This document shows positions 57,788 to 64,000 of a DNA stretch of 64,000 nucleotides, in pieces. The position numbers and the translations under genes were made by a program. Source of the stretch: Salinivibrio kushneri (GTDB taxonomy: Bacteria; Pseudomonadota; Gammaproteobacteria; Enterobacterales; Vibrionaceae); assembly GCF_005280275.1 (NCBI RefSeq), contig NZ_CP040021.1, forward strand, positions 1,947,001 to 2,011,000, in the 5' to 3' direction. Position 1 is the stretch's first letter, and each line of letters starts with the position of its first letter. The notes under the pieces were generated by a model. That model did not search any database, was not told the origin of the DNA, and saw only the letters and a list, made by a program, of their open reading frames with translations.

Positions 57788-59542
57788 ATGTCCCCCTGGC
57801 GGCCATGGCAGCTAAGCACTCGCTGAGTACCTGTCCCGCTTCTCCGGCTGGCGTCACCACCTCAATCACATCAGCACCAGGGGTAGTGAGCGCCTGATTC
57901 ACGCTTACCACGAGATCATCTGGGGTCGCGGGTTGATGGAAACCCAAAGAGAATTGCGCCGCGATATGTTCAAACCCGAGGTCATGCGGCATCCGGTAGT
58001 AGGTATCACACAGGGTTTGATCAACCGGCAGCGCATCAAAAATACCACCGCCATTGTTATTCAAGATAAGGATGGCGGCTGGCGCGGATGTCTCTCGCCA
58101 TAATGCAAAACTATTAAGATCGTAAAGGGCACTGGTATCACCCAACACCACTAACATAGGTTGAGCGCGGTATCGCTGCACCCCAGCGGCACAGGCCAGT
58201 AAACCATCAATGCCAGACGCGCCGCGATTAGCAAACACCCGATGGCCGGAAAGATCAGACCATATATCGGCTAAGCGGATCGCTAGGCTATTACCGATAA
58301 AAATATCTGCCCACTTGGGAAGCAAAGCAGGGAGCTGTTGAAACACGCTATGTTCCGATAATGCCGTGTGGGACAAGGTTGTGGCAGCTTGCTGCATCTG
58401 ATGCTTGGCTTCTCGTATCAACGTCTGCTGCCATGTCTTGACGCTATCAATACCCTCTCCAGGTGCAGAGTACGTGTTAGCCACTGACTCAGCCAACGCC
58501 TGGAGCCAAGGCAACCAATGAGGGGGCGGCACAACAAATTGCTCTAAAGACTGATGGTTAGGATCAAGCGCTTGCGTGTGTTCGCTGATCAGCCAGTAGT
58601 GAGCTTGCGTTTGCGCCAGCCATTGGCCTAGGCGTTTAGACACCAACCGCCCACCGAGCTGAATCACCCATTGGGCTTGGTTCAATTGCTGGAAAAGATC
58701 GGGGTGGTTAAGCCAGAGATCGTAGCCTGGCGCGCTGCTCGCCACCCCTGACTGCGGATCGGCCAAGATAATGGCATGAAGCGCACTCGCTAACCGCTCC
58801 ACGGCCTCGGACAGCCCCGCCGGCACGGCACCAAGTACAATCACTGTTCGCGGGCTCCCACTAGACGGCCTCAACCAAGGCGACCATTCAGACATCGCAC
58901 AACAGCGAGCTTGATGATAGCGGGTATAACACTGGCCGCTTTGCCACCAGTGGGCAACAGACTCGCGAAGCTTTTTCTCCTCTGTTTCATCGCGTTCGCC
59001 ATAAAAAGGCTCACGAAACGGACAGTTAATATGGACGCTCCCCCTTGCTCAGCCTGACGTGCAAGTAGCTGATCCACTTTGGTGAGTAACGCCGGCAAAG
59101 GGATCTCAGCAGTCGGCGCCGGAAGCGCCAATTCAGCGGTCACATGAGAAGAAAACAGGCCTGATTGGGTAATCGCTTGGTTCGCGCCACAATCCATCAA
59201 TTCAAACGGGCGGTCAGCAGAAAGAATCACTAACGGTTCACCGGTTAAGCCACTCTCTACCACGGCAGGCAACAAGTTTGCCACCGCGGTGCCTGAGGTC
59301 ACAATCACCGCGACAGGCTCACGGGCACTCTTTGCCAAGCCAAGGGCAAGGTAACCCAGCCCGCGCTCATCAAAATGACGGTGGATTGTCACCGGACGTT
59401 GGGGGTGTTGACTTTGTTTCACCGCGGCCAACGTCAAGGGTGTGGAACGTGAACCGGGCGCGATGCAAATATGCCTAACGCCTAGGCGCGATAGCTCTTC
59501 TATCATCACCTCTGCCCAAGTGTGTGTGAGAGAAAGCGACAT
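57780..59542 (-). pseudogene. menD: menD (SEPHCHC synthase), interrupted by a -1 frameshift
   Basis: MenD is a ThDP enzyme joining isochorismate and 2-oxoglutarate. The N-terminal part (from ATG 59542: [52 protein letters not shown]) runs to residue about 167 of MenD in one frame. The rest ([18 protein letters not shown] through NRGASGIDGLL and LNNNGGGIFDALP to the stop at 57780) is in the next frame. The junction is a G5 run (minus strand) at 59040-59044; a sixth G restores one continuous protein of about 587 residues with no other defect. It overlaps menF (TAATG) and menH. It may be a sequencing error, a real mutation or a slippage site. Confidence 0.88.
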
Positions 59543-60879
59543 TAGCAGGCTCCGAGTCTGATGGCGTCTTTTTCCGGCATCGTGCAAGCAGGCAAACACT
59601 GACGGAGAGTCGTGAGCTTATTGTCCAACTCCTCCCACTCAGCGTCCGGATCCGACCCAGGGACAATCCCGGCGCCGGCGTATAGATCCACGGTATTCTC
59701 GGTCACTTGGGCACTGCGTATCGCCACACAAAACTGGCTTTCACGCTGAGACAGATAACCGACTGCACCGCTATAACGGCCACGTGCGATGCCTTGCTCG
59801 GCTAAAAAGGTGCGCGCGTTTTCACGCGGCAACCCGGCCACCGCGGCGGTGGGCTGTAAGGCACTGAGCAACACAGCATCATCGACACCAGGTCCGATGA
59901 TGGCACTGATACGACGACGTAAATGCTGAAGATGGCGAAGCACAATCAGATGCGGCTCAGGGTCAACCGTGATGGTTAACGCATGACGGCGTAGTCCGGC
60001 GAAAATATCATCCACCACCAGCTGATTCTCGTGCACGTTTTTGGTGTCGCGCAATAACCACTCACCAAGGCGGTGATCGTCACTAAAGCTTGCGCCACGA
60101 CGTACCGTCCCTGCCACCGCTTCTGTGGTGACACGACAATCGCGACGACGGTATAGCCGCTCCGGAGTTGAGCCAACAAAAGCGTCATCAGGGCCGGTAG
60201 CAAAAAGGAAGTGAAAACTCTCGACGTTATGCTGCTGGCTATGCTGTAACAGCTGGCCGGCACTGATCGGTGCATTGAGCGAGAGACGCGTTTGACGCGC
60301 CAGCACCACTTTTTGTAGTGCGGTCTGCTCCATGTGTGTCAACGCACAACGGACAGATTGACACCATTGAGCGCGGCTGGGCGTATGTGTTTCCTCACGG
60401 ACGACGGCATGTTGTGCCGCCAAAGGACGGCCTTGCCAAATGATCTGATTCAATAAAGCTTGACTGTCGCACGCTTCAGTGAGGTTAACGCTCAGGTGCC
60501 ACTGTTGATCGCGCCTAATTAGCTCCACCACCGGTAAGAAAAAATCACCATAACCGGGCGCATCATCAAAGGCCACACAGCCCCAAATGCGCTGGTCAGG
60601 CAACAGACTGGCTTGAGCCGCTGACAACTGAGAAAACTGGCGGCCAGCGCCCAGTACCAATACCTCTTCACGACCATCGCGTGATTGCCAGTAGGTTTTC
60701 GGGTAAACAGGCTGTGCATCCAACCAAGCAACGGGCGATAAATCACCTGGCCAAGTAAACGCCATGGTCAGTTGAACAGGCGCTTGACTGATCGCTACTT
60801 GGCTTTGTAAATGATTAGCCGCTTGAATCAAGGTAGTCACGACATCCTCCAACCGCTTAAGCGGCAGTGCTCTTTGCAA
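59542..60879 (-). CDS. menF: Isochorismate synthase, menaquinone-specific
   Basis: Converts chorismate to isochorismate, the first committed step to menaquinone. The 445 residues (E. coli MenF 431) form a chorismate-utilising domain: [56 protein letters not shown] and [19 protein letters not shown]. First gene of the men operon; its stop overlaps the menD start as TAATG. It is divergent from alaA across about 230 bases. Confidence 0.95.
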   Translation of the reverse strand: MQRALPLKRLEDVVTTLIQAANHLQSQVAISQAPVQLTMAFTWPGDLSPVAWLDAQPVYPKTYWQSRDGREEVLVLGAGRQFSQLSAAQASLLPDQRIWGCVAFDDAPGYGDFFLPVVELIRRDQQWHLSVNLTEACDSQALLNQIIWQGRPLAAQHAVVREETHTPSRAQWCQSVRCALTHMEQTALQKVVLARQTRLSLNAPISAGQLLQHSQQHNVESFHFLFATGPDDAFVGSTPERLYRRRDCRVTTEAVAGTVRRGASFSDDHRLGEWLLRDTKNVHENQLVVDDIFAGLRRHALTITVDPEPHLIVLRHLQHLRRRISAIIGPGVDDAVLLSALQPTAAVAGLPRENARTFLAEQGIARGRYSGAVGYLSQRESQFCVAIRSAQVTENTVDLYAGAGIVPGSDPDAEWEELDNKLTTLRQCLPACTMPEKDAIRLGAC

Positions 60880-61111
60880 GTCAATCCGTACTCTTTTTAT
60901 GTAGCACGTTATTCTTGCTTGTCAGTCTACCTGTGAGCGTCTTTTACAAATATGCGCTAGATCAGTTATCTGTCAAACTTGGTCGATTTTTTTGTTCCAT
61001 TGGTGGCAGTAAAACTTTATCCGCCTAAGTCTTTCGAATTGGCAAACAAATAGTGTAAGTTATCAAAAAAGCCTAATAACAATTTTCACCTTTTTATTTA
61101 CAGGAACGTTA

Positions 61112-62332
61112 ATGCAAACCATTGGAATGTCCGCCAAGCTGGATGATGTCTGCTACGACATTCGCGGTCCAGTCATGAAAGAAGCGAAACGCCTCGAAGA
61201 AGAGGGACACCGCATTCTTAAGCTGAATATCGGTAACCCCGCTCCGTTTGGCTTTGATGCCCCTGATGAAATCTTGGTGGATGTGATCCGCAATCTTCCG
61301 ACCTCGCAAGGATATTGCGATTCAAAAGGGCTCTATTCCGCCCGTAAAGCGGTGGTGCAGCACTACCAAAAACGCGGTTTGATGGACTTAGACGTGGAAG
61401 ACGTCTATTTGGGCAACGGCGCCTCCGAGCTTATCGTGATGGCCATGCAAGCGCTGCTTAACAATGGCGACGAGTTACTGGTGCCCTCACCCGACTATCC
61501 ACTCTGGACGGCAGCAGCGTCTTTATCAGGGGGCAAGCCTGTCCATTACCTTTGCGATGAGGAGTCGGACTGGTATCCAGACTTAGAGGATATCAAACGT
61601 AAGATCACGCCCAGCACCCGGGGGATTGTCCTGATTAATCCCAATAATCCGACAGGGGCGGTCTATAGCCGCGACTTTTTATTGCAAGTGGTGGAGATCG
61701 CGCGCCAGCATAACCTGATCATTTTTGCCGACGAAATCTACGATAAAATTCTCTATGATGGCGCGCAACATTACTCCATCGCCACCTTGGCGCCGGATGT
61801 ATTGTGCCTGACCTTCAACGGTTTATCTAAAGCCTACCGAGTTTGCGGCTTTCGTGCTGGCTGGATGCTGGTAACCGGCCCCAAACAACACGCGCGCGGG
61901 TACATTGAAGGCCTTGAAATGCTGGCATCAATGCGACTTTGTGCCAATGTGCCCATGCAACATGCGATTCAAACCGCGCTAGGGGGGTACCAGAGCATCA
62001 ATGAGCTTATCTTACCCGGCGGTCGATTGCTGGAGCAGCGCGACAAAGCCTACGAGCTTATCAACCAAATTCCAGGGGTGAGCTGTAAAAAGCCGAAAGG
62101 CGCGCTCTATCTCTTCCCGAAAATCGACACTAAGCGGTATAACATCCATAACGATGAAAAGTTGATGCTCGACTTTTTACTCCAAGAGAAAGTGCTTATG
62201 GTGCATGGTACGGGGTTTAATTGGCATCAACCCGATCATTTCCGGCTTGTAACCCTCCCCCGTGTGGATGACTTGGAGATGGCGATTAGTCGCTTTGAAC
62301 GCTTTCTGAGCGGGTACAGCCAAAAAGCCTGA
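61112..62332 (+). CDS. alaA: Glutamate-pyruvate aminotransferase AlaA
   Basis: A PLP enzyme making alanine from pyruvate and glutamate. The 406 residues (E. coli AlaA 405) are of fold type I: NIGNPAPFGFDAPDEILVD, GNGASELIVMAMQALL, NPNNPTGAVYS, FADEIYDKILYD, the PLP lysine in FNGLSKAYRVCGFRAGW, and the carboxylate-binding Arg in HFRLVTLPR. The start is ATG 61112, preceded by CAGGAACG. It is followed by a DTW gene and dgt, matching vibrio gene order. Confidence 0.95.
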   Translation: MQTIGMSAKLDDVCYDIRGPVMKEAKRLEEEGHRILKLNIGNPAPFGFDAPDEILVDVIRNLPTSQGYCDSKGLYSARKAVVQHYQKRGLMDLDVEDVYLGNGASELIVMAMQALLNNGDELLVPSPDYPLWTAAASLSGGKPVHYLCDEESDWYPDLEDIKRKITPSTRGIVLINPNNPTGAVYSRDFLLQVVEIARQHNLIIFADEIYDKILYDGAQHYSIATLAPDVLCLTFNGLSKAYRVCGFRAGWMLVTGPKQHARGYIEGLEMLASMRLCANVPMQHAIQTALGGYQSINELILPGGRLLEQRDKAYELINQIPGVSCKKPKGALYLFPKIDTKRYNIHNDEKLMLDFLLQEKVLMVHGTGFNWHQPDHFRLVTLPRVDDLEMAISRFERFLSGYSQKA

Positions 62333-62350
62333 TCACGCAAAGCCATTGAT

Positions 62351-62380
62351 AACGCAAGTACGTGCGACACGGCTTGCGTT
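62351..62380 (+). other. Strong hairpin between alaA and the DTW gene
   Basis: AACGCAAG-TA-CGTG-CGA-CACG-G-CTTGCGTT: 12 pairs with a small internal asymmetry. No T run follows (ATGTTATTG), so it is not a simple terminator; it may protect the alaA mRNA end or attenuate. Confidence 0.55.
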
Positions 62381-62423
62381 ATGTTATTGATCGCCATATT
62401 CCATTTCTAGCGCCCTGATTCGT

Positions 62424-63023
62424 ATGTCTCGATACTGCTCTCGCTGCCATAAAGCCCACGCCATTTGCATTTGCGATGCCATTACCAAGATTGATAACCC
62501 CAATCCAGTGATCCTGCTTCAGCACCCTGATGAAGTCTCACACCCTAAGAACAGTGCTTGTCTGCTGAGCCTTTCGCTACAACATTGCGTTACCTTAGTC
62601 GGAGAAGATTTTAGCCAGCATCCCCAACTGAATGGGTTGTTGGCGGATCCAGACATCAATTATGTCGTGCTCTACCCCGGTGAAAACGCACTGCCACTCA
62701 GTGAGATGATGGCCGAAGGGGCGAGTGCCAAACAAGGGATTATTCTACTGGATGGGACCTGGAAGAAAGCCTATAAAATGTATCAGTTGTCGACCAATTT
62801 ACAGGCACTTCCGAGTGTCAGTATTGCCGCAAAGATGCCCAGCCACTATCAGATTCGTAAAAGTCGAAAGCCAGGGGCGCTTTCCACGCTCGAGGCCGGA
62901 TACATAGCGCTGAGTCAGTTGGAGGATAATGCCAAACGCTACCAGCCTTTGCTCGATAGCTTCGACACCATGATTGCACGCCAACTCGCTTTTTTACCCA
63001 ATGCGAGTCAACGCCGCGACTGA
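62424..63023 (+). CDS. DTW domain tRNA-uridine aminocarboxypropyltransferase family
   Basis: A 199-residue protein. The N-terminus has a zinc-like cysteine set YCSRCHKAHAICICD, followed by LLQHPDEVSHPKN and the signature LLDGTWKKAYKM, where DGTW is the DTW motif. KSRKPGALSTLEAGYIAL is also conserved. Characterised members, E. coli TapT (YfiP) and human DTWD1/2, add acp3 to uridine in tRNA using S-adenosylmethionine. It is shorter than TapT (about 232), so which position is modified is not certain. No strong ribosome binding site. Confidence 0.87.
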   Translation: MSRYCSRCHKAHAICICDAITKIDNPNPVILLQHPDEVSHPKNSACLLSLSLQHCVTLVGEDFSQHPQLNGLLADPDINYVVLYPGENALPLSEMMAEGASAKQGIILLDGTWKKAYKMYQLSTNLQALPSVSIAAKMPSHYQIRKSRKPGALSTLEAGYIALSQLEDNAKRYQPLLDSFDTMIARQLAFLPNASQRRD

Positions 63024-63080
63024 GTAAGCGACTTGCTTATACCGAGGGCGTTATAATCCACGTCCTCGCTCTGCCCATGG

Positions 63081-64000
63081 CTAACGAATCGCGTATAGCG
63101 GGCCATTGCTGGCGGCGGTGAACATGGTGCTGTGAAGCTTTTGCGCAAAGCTATCAGTCATCGACGACAGGTAATCAGCAATCACCCGCATCCCTGATTC
63201 TCCCCGCTCTCTGGCGGCCAGCCAATCGCGTCGATAGTCGGTTGGCAACAAACGCTCGGGATCAGACGCAAAGGCATCAAACAGCTCCATCACCAACTGC
63301 TGGCCTTTGTACTCCACCACCTGAAGCTCTGGCTGTTTGACCACAAACTCACTGACAAAGCGCTTTAGCACCTCCAAAACACCGGCCATGACCTCAGTCA
63401 AATAGGCATTCCACGCCAATAGCGGCGAGGTAAAACTATGGGTGCCATCTTGATTGCTCGGCGCCACTTCCACCGAGGTCAATAAGGTATTCACCAAGGC
63501 ACCAATGGCGTCTTTACGCTCGTACGGTGGGCCAAACATTTGCTCGCTCAACTCGCCAATGTTGGCCTCTAGCCAAGGGTCACCGCATTCTGCCAAATGA
63601 CTGGCGACCGCCTCTTGCCATTGCTCTCGGGTCACCAAGCCCATCACGATGGCATCTTCCAAGTCATGGACGCCATAAGCGATGTCATCGGCCAGCTCCA
63701 TAATAGAGCAATCGAGAGATTTATAGCGTGTTTTGCGGTGTTGGTCGGCGGCCGTGTGATCACGAAACGTTAAAAATAACGCGCGATCCGCTTCATTAAG
63801 CGGCGCAAGCACCCAATCTCGCCGCGCTTTATCATCATCATAAATGCCCTTAGCAGGTTGCCACTCCCGCGCTTTAAGATGGCGAAAGTCATTAACCGGC
63901 GCAGGCTGATTGCCATTGTGAGCGGCACTGATCAACGCAGGGTACTTCATCACTCCCAGTAAGGTGCGACGCGCCAAGTTCATCCCGTGAGCTTGTGTAT
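63081..64000 (-). CDS. dgt: dGTP triphosphohydrolase-like HD protein, C-terminal part
   Basis: About 305 C-terminal codons; the start lies beyond the window. The part includes NLARRTLLGVMKYP, SIMELADDIAYGVHDLEDA (the last aspartate of the HD metal site with its following helix) and a helical C-terminal region. It hydrolyses dNTPs to deoxynucleosides and triphosphate. The first HD motifs are outside the window, so the active site is not fully visible. It converges on the DTW gene, in the alaA-DTW-dgt order of vibrios. The ATG at 63983 is internal, not the start. Confidence 0.9.
   Translation of the reverse strand, partial: TQAHGMNLARRTLLGVMKYPALISAAHNGNQPAPVNDFRHLKAREWQPAKGIYDDDKARRDWVLAPLNEADRALFLTFRDHTAADQHRKTRYKSLDCSIMELADDIAYGVHDLEDAIVMGLVTREQWQEAVASHLAECGDPWLEANIGELSEQMFGPPYERKDAIGALVNTLLTSVEVAPSNQDGTHSFTSPLLAWNAYLTEVMAGVLEVLKRFVSEFVVKQPELQVVEYKGQQLVMELFDAFASDPERLLPTDYRRDWLAARERGESGMRVIADYLSSMTDSFAQKLHSTMFTAASNGPLYAIR

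Noticed and set aside
58871-59599. A separate 242-residue gene at the start of menD
   Set aside because: Its C-terminal 55 residues have no MenD resemblance, whereas the alternate frame there matches MenD; it is the frameshifted N-terminus.

Overview
The window looks like ordinary core chromosome from a marine or halophilic member of the Vibrionaceae. I infer this from gene order and protein resemblance recalled from memory, not from a search. The run rsxE-nth-gloA-motY-rnt is a Vibrio chromosome-1 arrangement. MotY belongs to the sodium-driven flagellar motor, FadR carries the long insertion typical of vibrios, and sodium handling is prominent (Rsx/Rnf subunit, two NhaC-superfamily antiporters, NhaB). 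The moderate GC content would fit Salinivibrio or a relative, but the genus is only a guess.

Layout. 1-3215: end of the Rsx operon, base-excision repair (nth), methylglyoxal detoxification (gloA), motY and RNase T. 3216-11400: FadL-type fatty-acid porin, a structured intergenic element, two sodium/proton antiporters, grxD, sodB and asd. 11442-14927: yejK-yejL-yejM and a tRNA-Pro(GGG) with a near-perfect promoter and a terminator. 14950-23858: periplasmic alpha-amylase, a CHASE-PAS-PAS-GGDEF-EAL protein, a TSUP permease, topB and a ydjA-type nitroreductase. 23954-29996: fadH with a textbook FadR operator, sppA, ansA and a GST. 30065-39735: yeaC, a DUF2989 lipoprotein, gapA, yeaD, a MipA-type protein, then the stress trio prkA(yeaG)-yeaH-spoVR(ycgB). 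39759-45328: fadR, nhaB, dsbB, a Nudix hydrolase, a SEC-C protein and dusC. 45445-51721: an Scs-type thiol-disulfide/copper cluster, two cysteine-cluster proteins, a Tim44-like protein and a TM2 protein. 51832-60879: an LplT-PlsC fusion facing the menaquinone operon menF-D-H-B-C-E. 61112-64000: alaA, a DTW-domain tRNA modification enzyme and the 3' part of a dgt-like gene.

How the genes work together. Fatty-acid use is linked by FadR (39759-40610), its probable operator at fadH (25987-26003), a weaker candidate site before fadL, and the LplT-PlsC fusion. Periplasmic disulfide chemistry is represented by dsbB and by scsB/C/D. Na+ circulation links Rsx, NhaC-type, NhaB and MotY. The men genes supply menaquinone for anaerobic respiration.

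Most noteworthy: menD is split by an apparent one-base loss in a G5 run at 59040-59044 while the rest of the operon is intact; and a 99-base element at 5104-5202 folds as an outer inverted repeat enclosing two hairpins with GGA loops. I found no CRISPR array, insertion sequence, prophage or rRNA gene, and no clearly new multigene system.
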